Source: Halorubrum sp. CBA1229 (GTDB lineage Archaea; Halobacteriota; Halobacteria; Halobacteriales; Haloferacaceae). From it: 64,000 nucleotides of DNA. Where the stretch lies: the NCBI RefSeq assembly GCF_003721435.2, contig NZ_CP054585.1, forward strand, positions 2,418,001 to 2,482,000, given 5' to 3'. This document shows positions 44,848 through 53,438 of the stretch, one piece after another. Both the position numbers and the translations under genes were made by a program. Below the pieces are notes generated by a model. The model made no database searches. It was not told the DNA's origin and saw only the letters and a list, made by a program, of their open reading frames with translations. The number at the start of each line of letters is the position of its first letter. Positions within the stretch are counted from its first letter, which is position 1.

Positions 44848-45738
44848 TTACCAGAACTTCAGGTTGTTCTTCACCGCTTCGCGCTTCAGCTCCTGGATGT
44901 GCTCGGTGAGCGGGATGTCCTTCGGGCACACCTCGGTACAGGAGAACTGGGTCTGACACCGCCAGACGCCGTGCTCCTGCTCGATGATTTCCAGCCGCTT
45001 CTGCTTGATGTCCTCGCCCTCGCGCTCGTCCATGGCGAACCGGTACGCCTTGTTGATCGCGGCGGGCCCGAGGTACTCGTTGTCGCCGGCGGCGATGTTA
45101 CACGAGGACATGCACGCGCCACACCAGATGCAGCGCGTCGACATCTTCACCTTCTCGCGGTTCTCCCGCGTCTGGCGCTGTTCCTCCAGCTCCCCGTCGG
45201 GGTACTCGTTCGTCTGGAAGTACGGCTCGACGGCCTCCATCTGGTCGTAGAAGTGCTCCATGTCGACGACGAGGTCCTTCTGAACCTCGGCGTGCGGGAG
45301 CGGTTCGACGCGGATCGGCTCTTCGAGGTCGACAATCTGGGTCTTACACGCCAGCTTCTGGCCGCCGTTGACGAACATGGCGTCAGAGCCGCACACCGCC
45401 TGCCGGCAGGAGTGGCGGAACGTGAGCGAGGAGTCGTAGTTGTCCCGCGAGTACATCAGCGCGTCGAGGACGGTCATCCCCTTGGTGAACGGGACGTGGA
45501 ACGTGTCGAACCGGGGCTCCTGTTTCCCCTCCACTTCGGGGTCGTACCGGAACACCTTCAGCTCGATCGTGTCCTCGTCGGCCGCGGCCTTCTCGGCCTC
45601 CTCCTCCTGTCGCCGCGCGCGCTCCTCCGCGGCCCGCCGACGCTTCTCGGCCCGGCGTTCGTCGCCCTTGGAGGCGACGTCGGCCTCGGTCTCGGTCTCG
45701 GTCGATTCCTCGGTCTGCTTGGGTATCTGTGTGCTCAT
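44848..45738 (-). CDS. sdhB: Succinate dehydrogenase iron-sulfur subunit
   Basis: The 296-residue subunit has a charged N-terminal extension of about 55 residues (EKRRRAAEERARRQEEE), then the 2Fe-2S domain (FRHSCRQAVCGSDAMFVNGG) and the two-cluster C-terminal domain (CIWCGACMSSCN; CTEVCPKDI), passing electrons to the membrane subunits. Cluster cysteines are all present. It follows sdhD by 7 bases. Confidence 0.97.
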   Translation of the reverse strand: MSTQIPKQTEESTETETEADVASKGDERRAEKRRRAAEERARRQEEEAEKAAADEDTIELKVFRYDPEVEGKQEPRFDTFHVPFTKGMTVLDALMYSRDNYDSSLTFRHSCRQAVCGSDAMFVNGGQKLACKTQIVDLEEPIRVEPLPHAEVQKDLVVDMEHFYDQMEAVEPYFQTNEYPDGELEEQRQTRENREKVKMSTRCIWCGACMSSCNIAAGDNEYLGPAAINKAYRFAMDEREGEDIKQKRLEIIEQEHGVWRCQTQFSCTEVCPKDIPLTEHIQELKREAVKNNLKFW

Positions 45739-45745
45739 GGTCGGT

Positions 45746-46117
45746 TCAGTAGAGTCCGATGCCCGCCCACGCGTTCGCGGTGCGCACGCCCTGCACGATC
45801 AGGACTGTGCTCGCGGCGACGAGGGTCCACTTGATAACGGTGCGTTTGGTGCCGGTCAGTCCCTGATTGACGAGGGCGTTGTACACGCCGTTGACCCCGT
45901 GGAACGTCGCGGTCACGAGGAAGAGGATCATCAGCGAGTAGTAGCTCAGCGACTCCATCCGCCCCGAGCTGGCGAGGAACGAGACCTCGTCCGCGTGGTG
46001 GACGAAGTGGAGCAGGAAGAAGTGGAACGCCAGCACGACCAGCAGGAACGCCGCCGTGATCCGCTGGAGCAGCCACATCCGGCCGCCCGACTCGAACGAG
46101 GAGTAGCGCTCCGCCAT
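45746..46117 (-). CDS. sdhD: Succinate dehydrogenase membrane subunit D
   Basis: The 123-residue membrane anchor begins MAERYSSFESGGRMWLLQRIT and has three hydrophobic helices (about 14-34, 51-73, 88-106). His residues in HFFLLHFVHHADE and TATFHGVNG could bind heme or quinone. It follows sdhC with one base between them and precedes sdhB. Confidence 0.92.
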   Translation of the reverse strand: MAERYSSFESGGRMWLLQRITAAFLLVVLAFHFFLLHFVHHADEVSFLASSGRMESLSYYSLMILFLVTATFHGVNGVYNALVNQGLTGTKRTVIKWTLVAASTVLIVQGVRTANAWAGIGLY

Positions 46118-46118
46118 C

Positions 46119-46544
46119 TCAGAACGCCCCCGCGATGAACGTCGGCACCGACGCGACGGTGATCGCGCCGGTCAGGATGAGCGACGCGTAGAAGCTCTTG
46201 TCCTGTGCGTCCAGGCCGACGCCGAGGTCGACGAGGAGGAGCCGGGCGCCGTTGAGCATGTGGAAGACGGCCACCGCGAGCAGGCCGACCTCGAGGAGCC
46301 GCACCAGAAGCAGGCTCTCGAGGCTGACGATCGTCTGGGTGTACACGTCCTCTCCCGCCATGATCGCGGCTTCACCCGCGCCCGCCGCCGGGATCCCGGT
46401 GCTCAACACGGCGATGTGGGTGAACAGGTAGCCGATGAGCACCCACCCCGTGAACTTATGGAAGATCCAGGCCCACATCCCCGCCTCGAACTCCCGCCAC
46501 CGACTGAAGTCCTCGATGAGGCCTCGATTGTACGACTGACTCAT
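46119..46544 (-). CDS. sdhC: Succinate dehydrogenase cytochrome b subunit C
   Basis: The 141-residue membrane subunit from [16 protein letters not shown] (46544) has three hydrophobic helices and the family sequences [20 protein letters not shown] and [14 protein letters not shown], with His residues suited to heme ligation. It is the first gene of the sdhCDBA operon. The spacer to the divergent cold-shock gene carries TACTATAC about 25-40 bases upstream. Confidence 0.92.
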   Translation of the reverse strand: MSQSYNRGLIEDFSRWREFEAGMWAWIFHKFTGWVLIGYLFTHIAVLSTGIPAAGAGEAAIMAGEDVYTQTIVSLESLLLVRLLEVGLLAVAVFHMLNGARLLLVDLGVGLDAQDKSFYASLILTGAITVASVPTFIAGAF

Positions 46545-46664
46545 ACCTACCGCTTTCCACCGGGGTCGTATAGTAGTTACTAACACGGCGGGATCCACCC
46601 CGACGCTCCCCCGTCGCGTTCGGGTGTGATCCGCCTTGCCACGCCGGACTCGCTCGCGGAAGCC

Positions 46665-46673
46665 TTTTATGTA
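46665..46673 (+). promoter_or_regulatory. TATA box of the cold-shock gene
   Basis: TTTTATGTA ends 23 bases before the ATG at 46697, consistent with a leaderless transcript. Confidence 0.6.
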
Positions 46674-46696
46674 TTCCCCCCGCTCTTACGGACGCA

Positions 46697-46891
46697 ATGG
46701 CGAAAGGCGAAGTTGACTTCTTCAACGACACTGGCGGCTACGGATTTATCGAGACTGACGACGCGGACGAGGACGTGTTCTTCCACATGGAGGACGTCGG
46801 CGGCCCGGACCTGGAAGAGGGTCAGGAAGTCGAGTTCGACATCGAGGAGGCGGACAAGGGTCCGCGCGCGACGAACGTCACCCGTCTGTAA
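46697..46891 (+). CDS. cspA: Cold-shock domain protein
   Basis: The 64-residue protein is a single cold-shock OB fold: KGEVDFFNDTGGYGFIETDD (RNP1-like) and DVFFHMEDV (RNP2-like). It binds single-stranded RNA or DNA. The surface is unusually acidic for a Csp, as expected for a halophile. It is monocistronic and divergent from sdh. Confidence 0.95.
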   Translation: MAKGEVDFFNDTGGYGFIETDDADEDVFFHMEDVGGPDLEEGQEVEFDIEEADKGPRATNVTRL

Positions 46892-47060
46892 CAGTCGACG
46901 ACGTTCCACGGTTGTATCGGCTTTTCGACTGTTCTACGCCCGTGAGCGACGGCTGTCTTCCCGGTCCGTGATCGGTCCCCCGATCCGGCTCGCGGAGGCC
47001 CCCGAGACGCGGATCGGCGCGGCCGATCGAACCGGCCGTTCGAACCCCGACCGATAGGGA

Positions 47061-47091
47061 TTTATCAGTTGCTGACTGACCGGTCAGTCAG
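47061..47091 (+). promoter_or_regulatory. TetR promoter and 20-base palindromic operator
   Basis: TTTATCA at 47061-47067 is the TATA-like box. CTGACTGACC (47072-47081) and GGTCAGTCAG (47082-47091) form a perfect 20-base palindrome that ends at the base before the tetR ATG. A repressor bound there would cover the start of a leaderless transcript. Confidence 0.75.
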
Positions 47092-47934
47092 ATGAGCGAC
47101 CAGCCGAGCGCGGCCGACGAGATCATGGACGGGGTCTACCGCGCGCTCCGCGCACACGGCTACGCCGACGTGACGATGCAGGACATCGCCGACGAGTGCT
47201 CGAAGAGCAAGTCGCTGCTCCACTACCACTACGACACGAAAGAGGACCTGCTCGTCGCGTTCCTCGACTACGTCATCACCGACTCAGAGGCCCGGATCCG
47301 CGCCCACGCCGACGACCCGCCGGCCGAGCGGCTCGCGGGGTTCGTCGGCTGGTTCGTCTTCGAGGCCGACGCTGCCGACCGCGAGGCGTTCCACATCGCC
47401 CTCCTCGAGCTCCGCACGCAGGGTCCGTTCAACGACCGCATCCGCGAGCAGCTGGTCAGGAGCGACCGACTCCTCCGCGGGACCGTCGCCGACATCCTCG
47501 AATCGGGGATCGAGGAGGGAACGTTCCGCGAGGTCGACGTCGAGGAGACGGCGGCGCTGATCGTCGCCACCCTCGACGGCGCGCGGACCCGACAGATCAC
47601 CCTCACCGACGGGGCGGAGGGAACCGACGGGACAGCGGACCTCGACGAGTCAGGGGGGACGGACACCGGCACGGACGCGACCGGCGAGGACGACGTGGAA
47701 GACGCGGCCGGCGAGGACGACGTGGAAGACGCGGCCGGCGAGGACGACAGAACCGACGGAGCGACCGGCGAAGACGGCGCGACCGCTCGCGGCCTTCCCG
47801 AGCCGACGTACACCCGTCGGGTCGCCGAGGCGACGCTCCAGCGTATCGTCGAGCCGCTGCTTGCCGAGGGCGTGGAACTGCCGTCGCTGACGAGCGACAT
47901 CGACGTACTGACCCGCGACGGCGAGCCGGAATGA
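47092..47934 (+). CDS. TetR-family repressor with acidic repeat linker
   Basis: The 280-residue protein has a TetR N-domain (GYADVTMQDIADECSKSKSLLHYHYDTKEDLL) and a helical ligand domain. Between about residues 178 and 240 lies an acidic, repetitive insert with a 9-residue GEDDVEDAA repeat encoded by perfect 27-base DNA repeats. The last 40 residues return to helical sequence (RRVAEATLQRIVEPLL). The gene is followed by an MFS exporter after 54 bases and preceded by its own palindrome, so it probably controls that exporter. Confidence 0.9.
   Translation: MSDQPSAADEIMDGVYRALRAHGYADVTMQDIADECSKSKSLLHYHYDTKEDLLVAFLDYVITDSEARIRAHADDPPAERLAGFVGWFVFEADAADREAFHIALLELRTQGPFNDRIREQLVRSDRLLRGTVADILESGIEEGTFREVDVEETAALIVATLDGARTRQITLTDGAEGTDGTADLDESGGTDTGTDATGEDDVEDAAGEDDVEDAAGEDDRTDGATGEDGATARGLPEPTYTRRVAEATLQRIVEPLLAEGVELPSLTSDIDVLTRDGEPE
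47683..47736 (+). repeat. 27-base tandem repeat inside tetR
   Basis: Two identical in-frame 27-base units start at 47683 and 47710 (encoding GEDDVEDAA), and a partial third follows. Likely to vary between strains. Confidence 0.85.
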
Positions 47935-47988
47935 CCGAACGCCTGACGAGGCGCGGAACGGCGTCGGCCTCTCGTCGGGGGCCCTGAC

Positions 47989-49365
47989 ATGGGGTGGTTC
48001 GGCTTCGACCGCCCGCCGGCCGTGCTGCTCGCGGTGATCGCCAGCACCTTCTTCGTCGGCTTCGGGGGCGGGGTCGTCTTCCCGATCCTGCCGAACCTCG
48101 GCGCGGTCCTCGGGATCTCGGCGTTCATGGTCGGCGTCATCCTCTCGGCGAACCGCTGGGTGCGGCTCGTCGCGAACGCGCCGGCCGGCGCCCTCGTCGA
48201 CAAGTACGGGACCCGCAAGCCGTTCGTGCTCGGGCTCTTAGTCGAGGGGATCGCGACGCTCGGCTACGTCGTGGCGCTCGCGATGCCGCCGGCCGAGTCG
48301 CTCCGGCCCCTCGCGGCGTCGCTCCCGCGGTTCGCGGTCGGCTCCCTCGCCGTCGGACCCGACTGGTGGTTCGCGCCGATCTCGGTCGCCGTCGCGCCGG
48401 AGACGTGGTTCCTCCTCGCGCGGGTGGTCTGGGGGCTCGGCTCCGCGGCGGTGTTCGCGACCGCGTACACCATCGCCGCCGACCTCTCCGACAGCGGGTC
48501 GCGCGGGACGAACATGGGCGTCGTCCGCGGCGGCATCACGCTGGGGTTCCCGGCCGGGCTGGTGCTCGGCGGGATCGTCTCCTCGGTGGCCGGCAACGCC
48601 GCCGCCTTCGTCGTCGCCGCCGCGTTCGCGCTCACCGCCAGCGTGGTCGCCTACCGGTACGTCCCCGAGACGCACGTCACGGGCGACCGCTCGGGCGACT
48701 CGATCAAGCCGTGGGACGTCGACACCGCCGTCCCCGCCCTCACGGTCGGACTGGTCAACTTCGGGCTGCTGTTCGCGTACATCGGCGCGCTGTTCTCCAC
48801 GCTCGTGCTGTTTCTCGGCGAGAACGACATCTCGCTGTTTGGGCTCGCCCCGCAGGGGACCTCCGGGCTGTTCATGGCCGGCACCGTCCTCTCCGCCGCC
48901 TTCTTCATGCTCATCGGCGGGCGGATCTCGGACACCCGTGACTCGCGTACCCCGATCCTATTGACGTTCCTCGTCGTCTCGTTCGTCGGGTTCCTGCTGC
49001 TCGCCCGGTCGGGGTCGGTCGTCGACCTCGCGCTCGCCTGCGTCTTCATCGGCGCCGGGCAGGGCGGCACGAGCGGTCCGATGATGGCGCTGCTCGCCGA
49101 CCTGACCCCCGACGAGCGCATGGGGCGGGCCTCCGGGACGAACAACGTGTTCGGCGACATCGGCGGCGGGCTCGGCCCGATGGTGTCGTTACCGCTGATC
49201 GAGGCGGTCGGCTTCGCGCCCGTCTACGCCGCCTGCGCGGTCCTGCCGCTCGCGGCGGGCGTCGCGCTGCTCCTCGGCGTCCGGCGAGAGACCGGGACGT
49301 TCCTGCCGGGGCGGGCCGCCGACGACGCCGGCGGCGCGGGCGACGCGACCGGCGCCGAGCCGTAG
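47989..49365 (+). CDS. MFS exporter
   Basis: The 458-residue transporter has twelve predicted helices, with the MFS loop motif RLVANAPAGALVDKYGTRKP between helices 2 and 3 and its repeat GGRISDTRDSRTP in the second half. The C-terminal tail is Asp/Gly/Ala-rich. Proximity to a TetR regulator suggests proton-coupled drug or metabolite efflux. The longer loop after helix 4 (VGPDWWFAPISVAVAPETW) is typical of haloarchaeal members. Confidence 0.9.
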   Translation: MGWFGFDRPPAVLLAVIASTFFVGFGGGVVFPILPNLGAVLGISAFMVGVILSANRWVRLVANAPAGALVDKYGTRKPFVLGLLVEGIATLGYVVALAMPPAESLRPLAASLPRFAVGSLAVGPDWWFAPISVAVAPETWFLLARVVWGLGSAAVFATAYTIAADLSDSGSRGTNMGVVRGGITLGFPAGLVLGGIVSSVAGNAAAFVVAAAFALTASVVAYRYVPETHVTGDRSGDSIKPWDVDTAVPALTVGLVNFGLLFAYIGALFSTLVLFLGENDISLFGLAPQGTSGLFMAGTVLSAAFFMLIGGRISDTRDSRTPILLTFLVVSFVGFLLLARSGSVVDLALACVFIGAGQGGTSGPMMALLADLTPDERMGRASGTNNVFGDIGGGLGPMVSLPLIEAVGFAPVYAACAVLPLAAGVALLLGVRRETGTFLPGRAADDAGGAGDATGAEP

Positions 49366-49442
49366 GTCGGCCGTGTGCGAACCGCTGGCTCCCCCTACCC
49401 GAAAGAACAACCGTTAAAAGTCGTCACCGGGTTCGTACGGAT

Positions 49443-49919
49443 ATGGCTGGAACTATCGAAGCGCTCGTCCCCGGCGGGCAGGCCACCCCCGGCCCGCCGC
49501 TCGGTCCGGAGCTCGGGCCGACGCCGGTGGACGTTCAGGACGTCGTGGGGCAGATCAACGATGAGACCGCCGCGTTCGACGGGATGGAAGTCCCCGTCAC
49601 GGTGGAGTACGACGACGACGGCTCGTTCACCATCGAGGTCGGCGTCCCGCCGACGGCCGAACTGATCAAAGACGAGGCCGGGTTCGAAACGGGCTCCGGC
49701 GAGCCCCAGACGGACTTCGTCGCGGACATGTCGATCGAACAGGTGAAGAAGGTCGCCGAGCAGAAGTCGACCGACCTGCTCTCGTACGACGTGAAAAACG
49801 CCGCCAAGGAGGTCGGCGGCACCTGCGCCTCCCTCGGCGTCACCATCGAGGGCGAGGACGCTCGGACGTTCGACGACCGCGTCGACGCCGGCGACTACGA
49901 CGACGTCCTCGACGCCTGA
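49443..49919 (+). CDS. rpl11: Ribosomal protein uL11
   Basis: The 158-residue protein begins MAGTIEALVPGGQATPGPPLGPELG, the classical uL11 N-terminus, and has the RNA-binding C-domain with VKKVAEQKSTDLL and GTCASLGVTIEG. It anchors the GTPase-associated centre. A GTTAAAAG box sits about 25-35 bases upstream. The next gene is unrelated, so L1, L10 and L12 are not immediately downstream. Confidence 0.96.
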   Translation: MAGTIEALVPGGQATPGPPLGPELGPTPVDVQDVVGQINDETAAFDGMEVPVTVEYDDDGSFTIEVGVPPTAELIKDEAGFETGSGEPQTDFVADMSIEQVKKVAEQKSTDLLSYDVKNAAKEVGGTCASLGVTIEGEDARTFDDRVDAGDYDDVLDA

Positions 49920-50057
49920 TTCGGTTCTCGCGGCCTTTTGCGGCGGCGTTTTCGCGACGGCACCGTGTCACTGCCCTCGTAGCGGCGCGCCCGTCCCCGC
50001 CGGCCCCCGCGCGGCCCGACCCGTCGCTTTTTATCCGCGACGTGCCGAATCGCGTCC

Positions 50058-50345
50058 ATGCCTGATCTCCACCCGATCGCGAAGCGGATCCACAACGTCC
50101 AGCCGCGACCCGTCCGGCTCACCCTCGACGACGGCGAGACCGGCGTCTTCGAGTTCTCCTCCACAGAGTTCTTCCAGCGCGAGTTCCGCGGCGAGGGCGT
50201 CCGCACCGACGCCGACCGCGACGCCGAGTTCCGGCTGATCACCGACGACGACTACGAGTCGGTGCTGCTGGGCCGGTCGGGACCGGACGCGGAGGGCTGG
50301 ACCGTCGTCGGCGAGATCGTCGAGGCCGAGCGCGCCGCGGAGTGA
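50058..50345 (+). CDS. Conserved haloarchaeal protein, unknown function (95 residues)
   Basis: The small acidic protein begins MPDLHPIAKRIHNVQPRPVRLTL and looks beta-rich (GETGVFEFSSTEFFQREFRGEG; SVLLGRSGPDAEGWTVVGEIVEAE). No signal peptide, membrane segment or metal site is seen. It stands downstream of rpl11 with a 138-base gap. Not recognised beyond a general haloarchaeal character. Confidence 0.75.
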   Translation: MPDLHPIAKRIHNVQPRPVRLTLDDGETGVFEFSSTEFFQREFRGEGVRTDADRDAEFRLITDDDYESVLLGRSGPDAEGWTVVGEIVEAERAAE

Positions 50346-50399
50346 CGGCGACGCGCTCGGCCGCGTAGTCGGGCGACCGCACCGAGCTCTCGTCACCCG

Positions 50400-50861
50400 C
50401 TACCGCACGACCGTCACCGGCACCTCGGCGCGGCGGACGACCCCCTCGGCGACGCTCCCGAGCAGGATCCGCGAGAGTCCGGTCCGGCCGCGGCTCGCGA
50501 GCACGACGTGGTCGAACGGCTCCGCGGTCCCCTCCGCCCCGTCATCGTCGCCGACCGCGGCGTCGCCGCCGGCGACCGTGAGGATCGTCGCGGTCGGCCG
50601 GCCGACCTCCAGTCTGGTGTCGACGTCGCGGTCGACCGCCCTCGCGGTCTCGCGGAGGATCCGCTCGCCGCGCCCCTTCGCGCTGTCGTACCACTGGTCG
50701 ACGGCGCCGGGGAAGCCCCCCTCCGCCCCGGTCGTCGAGTCGGCCGGGTTGATCACGTGCAGCGCCGTTATCTCGGCGTCGGGCCACTCCTCGGCCGCGA
50801 AGCGGAGCGCCTCGGTCGATTCCTCCGAGCCGTCGACCGCCACCAGGATCCGTTTGGTCAT
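50400..50861 (-). CDS. Universal stress protein (UspA family)
   Basis: The 153-residue protein has the Usp fold: MTKRILVAVDGSEESTEAL at the start and the nucleotide-binding VLASRGRTGLSRILLGSVAEGVVRRAEVPV at the end. The G-x2-G-x9-G(S/T) motif is present (GRTGLSRILLGS), so ATP binding is likely. An acidic loop with ten Asp/Gly residues precedes it. It is convergent with the 95-residue gene and lies beside a HerA-like ATPase on the same strand. Confidence 0.93.
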   Translation of the reverse strand: MTKRILVAVDGSEESTEALRFAAEEWPDAEITALHVINPADSTTGAEGGFPGAVDQWYDSAKGRGERILRETARAVDRDVDTRLEVGRPTATILTVAGGDAAVGDDDGAEGTAEPFDHVVLASRGRTGLSRILLGSVAEGVVRRAEVPVTVVR

Positions 50862-50942
50862 ACGCGGCGCTTCACCCGCTCGGTTTAAAAAGGGCGATGG
50901 CGGCTCCGGCCGCGCGGAAACGCGTCCGCTCGCCCGGTCGGC

Positions 50943-52838
50943 TCAGTCGCCGTGGCGGGTCACGCACTTCGAGAGCCCGATCAGCTCCACCGGCTCCGAG
51001 TTGTCCGGCGAGTACACCACCATCTGTCCCTTCTCCATGTACGGGACCTTGCCCGCGAGGTTCGAGGGGATGTTCACGCTGGAGATGGCGTCCTCGTCGC
51101 CGAGGTTGAGGACGATCTTCGTGTTCACCTGTTTAAAAACCGACTCCGCGACGTCCTGTGGGTCCTGCGTGATCAAGAAGAGGCCGAGCCGCTCCTTCCG
51201 GCCCTGCTTCGCGGCCTCCGTGAACTTCTGGACGACCTTCCGCGCCTGCACGTTGTCGGCGTCAGCGAGGAAGTTGTGCGCCTCGTCCATGCCGATGAGC
51301 AGCGGCGTCTCCTCGATCCGGTCGCTGTCGGGGTCGTTCGAGAGCTTGTCGTCGACGAGGAGGCCCGCGACCGCGAGCACGACGATCTCCTTCTGCCGGG
51401 AGGTCGGGAGGTGGTACGTCGGCACCACGGAGAGCCCGCCGGGCCGGACGAGGGTGTGGTCGAGCTCCGTGATCGGTTTCGCGTCCTGGTCGAACACGCC
51501 GCCGGGGACCGCGCGCACCCGCCGCTTCACGGCGTCGAACGTCGCCTCGTGGACCCGGCCGCTCTCGTCGAGCTCCGCTTTGAGCGCCGGGTCGTCGAGG
51601 TACGAGAGGAACTGGCTGTAGGTGCCCGAGTCGCCGTAGTCGCCGAAGAACCGGTTGAGCAGGGTCAGCAGGGCGGGGTACTGGTTGTCGTTGAGCCCGG
51701 AGCCGGCGACGAGCCACGGCATGTCGTTCGCCAGCGAGAACGGGATGGTGAACTCGACGCGCTCGGCGCGGTGCCCCTCGCCGGGGTACGTCGCGTTCGC
51801 CGCCCGGGGCACCAGCGCGACCGTGTCGTCGTGGCCGCCGTGCGCGATCCCCTCGCGGTCAAGCCGCCGCGCGAAGTCGGCATCGAGGTCCGGGTTATCG
51901 TCGTGCATCTGCGCGTACTCGTCCTGCGGGTCGAACTGGACGACCGCCATGCGCGACTCCCGGCCGTCGCCGGTCGGGTAGGTGCGGTCCGAGTCGAGGT
52001 ACTGCCGGAGGACGTTCTTGGAGGCGTGCGTCTTCCCCGACCCGGTCCCGCCGGCGACGAGGGTGTGCCGGAACGCGAGCGGGTCGCCGTCGGCGTAGTC
52101 GTCCTTCACCCGGTAGTCGACGGTGGGCGGCTCCGCCGCCGTCCGCACCTTCTCGCCGCCGACCGAGAGATGGCCGAGGAAGACGCCGTCCTCGGGGATC
52201 TTCAGTCCGGTCTTGATCTCGGCGTCGTCGGAGGCCTCCTCGACGACCGCCCCCGGCTTCGGCACCCGGTCGGTCATCCGCCGTTTCATGTCGTCGCCGG
52301 CGCCGTAGACGACGGACATCGGCTCCAGCTCGGCCATGAACTTGTAGTCGCGCTCGGCGAAGTCGTCCCGGCGCATCTGGCGGCGGGCGTGGATCTCGGT
52401 GGCGTCGTCCGAGCGGAACTCCTGGGCGTACTCCAGCCCCGTGATCCGACAGAACAGCCGCTCGCCGTCCGGGTACGGGACGAGGAGGTACTTCCCGAGC
52501 CGGACCGACTCGCGGTTCCCCGTCGTGACGAACGCCCGCAGCGTCGTCTCCTCTGCCTCCTCCGCCACGCGGAGTCCCTGCGAGACGGAGACGACCCCGA
52601 GCCCCGCGTCCTCGCCGGCCGGCTCCACGTCGTACGCGGCGAACGCGTCGTCGTCCGCCTCGTCACCCGTGGCCCCCGCGGACGCCGCGCGACCGCCGTC
52701 GCCGGTCGCCGCGCCTCCCGAAGCCGCTCCCTCCGCTCCGGGCGCGTCGTCGGTGTCGCGGTCGGCGGGCGAGCCGGCGGCGTCGCCCCCGCCGTCGCCA
52801 TCGTCGTCGGTGAACTCGGTGAAGTCCTCCAGCGTCAT
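50943..52838 (-). CDS. HerA-like ATPase
   Basis: The 631-residue protein from MTLEDFTEFTDDD (52838) has a disordered acidic N-tail (to about residue 75), a HAS-barrel region, and a RecA/FtsK-like ATPase with Walker A GGTGSGKT (263-270) and Walker B LLIGMDEAHNFLAD. The C-terminal part has LITQDPQDVAESVFKQVNTK, typical of HerA/VirB4-like DNA translocases. No NurA nuclease gene lies nearby, so it may be a paralogue of the repair HerA. Catalytic motifs are intact. Confidence 0.9.
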   Translation of the reverse strand: MTLEDFTEFTDDDGDGGGDAAGSPADRDTDDAPGAEGAASGGAATGDGGRAASAGATGDEADDDAFAAYDVEPAGEDAGLGVVSVSQGLRVAEEAEETTLRAFVTTGNRESVRLGKYLLVPYPDGERLFCRITGLEYAQEFRSDDATEIHARRQMRRDDFAERDYKFMAELEPMSVVYGAGDDMKRRMTDRVPKPGAVVEEASDDAEIKTGLKIPEDGVFLGHLSVGGEKVRTAAEPPTVDYRVKDDYADGDPLAFRHTLVAGGTGSGKTHASKNVLRQYLDSDRTYPTGDGRESRMAVVQFDPQDEYAQMHDDNPDLDADFARRLDREGIAHGGHDDTVALVPRAANATYPGEGHRAERVEFTIPFSLANDMPWLVAGSGLNDNQYPALLTLLNRFFGDYGDSGTYSQFLSYLDDPALKAELDESGRVHEATFDAVKRRVRAVPGGVFDQDAKPITELDHTLVRPGGLSVVPTYHLPTSRQKEIVVLAVAGLLVDDKLSNDPDSDRIEETPLLIGMDEAHNFLADADNVQARKVVQKFTEAAKQGRKERLGLFLITQDPQDVAESVFKQVNTKIVLNLGDEDAISSVNIPSNLAGKVPYMEKGQMVVYSPDNSEPVELIGLSKCVTRHGD

Positions 52839-52973
52839 GAGCGAATCAGCGGCCGCCACGCCGAAAGCGTTTCCCCCTCCGCGTCGCCTCGGGGCGTCGC
52901 GGGTGCCGCCGCCGTCTCGGGCGTCTCGCGCCCGTCGCGGGCCCCTTTTCCGCGTCGGGCCCCTACCGTCGGT

Positions 52974-53309
52974 ATGATACTGGTTCGCGGCAGCGGCGGG
53001 GGGACCGACCTCACCGGGACGGTGTTCGAGCGCGGCGAGGACCCGCCGACGTACAAGGGCGCGCCCGACGAGGACGCCCCCTACGTCTGGGTGTGCGACT
53101 CCTTCTATCAGGTCGAGAGCGGCGGCTCGGCGCTCACCGTCGGCGGCGAGGAGATCCGCGTCGCCTTCGAGGAGCCGATGCCCCGCGGGTTCGACACCAA
53201 GTCGGCGGCGCTCGACGCGGCCGAGGAGCACGTCCGCACGCAGTTCGCCCGGATCGGGGTCGACCCCGACGACGTCGAGGTCGAGGTGACGAAGGCGGAC
53301 CCGGCCTGA
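52974..53309 (+). CDS. Conserved haloarchaeal protein, unknown function (111 residues)
   Basis: The protein begins MILVRGSGGGTDLTGTVFERG and includes APYVWVCDSFYQVESGG and GFDTKSAALDAAEEHVRTQF. The mixed alpha/beta pattern suggests a small compact domain. No known motif is seen. It is divergent from the HerA-like ATPase, sharing a 135-base promoter region. Confidence 0.75.
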   Translation: MILVRGSGGGTDLTGTVFERGEDPPTYKGAPDEDAPYVWVCDSFYQVESGGSALTVGGEEIRVAFEEPMPRGFDTKSAALDAAEEHVRTQFARIGVDPDDVEVEVTKADPA

Positions 53310-53338
53310 GCCGTCGACGGGGCGTCCGTCGCCTCCGA

Positions 53339-53402
53339 GCCGGCCCCGCCACGCGGCGGTCCCGCTACGCGCCGGTCACGCCACGCACCGGCCCCGCCAC
53401 CC
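53339..53402. repeat. 16-base imperfect tandem repeat, four units
   Basis: Units begin at 53339, 53355, 53371 and 53387, each close to GCCGGTCCCGCCACGC, in the gap between two rightward genes. Probably slippage. Confidence 0.7.
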
Positions 53403-53438
53403 GCCGGGGTTTACCCGTTCGGGCACGGTACGGGGGGT

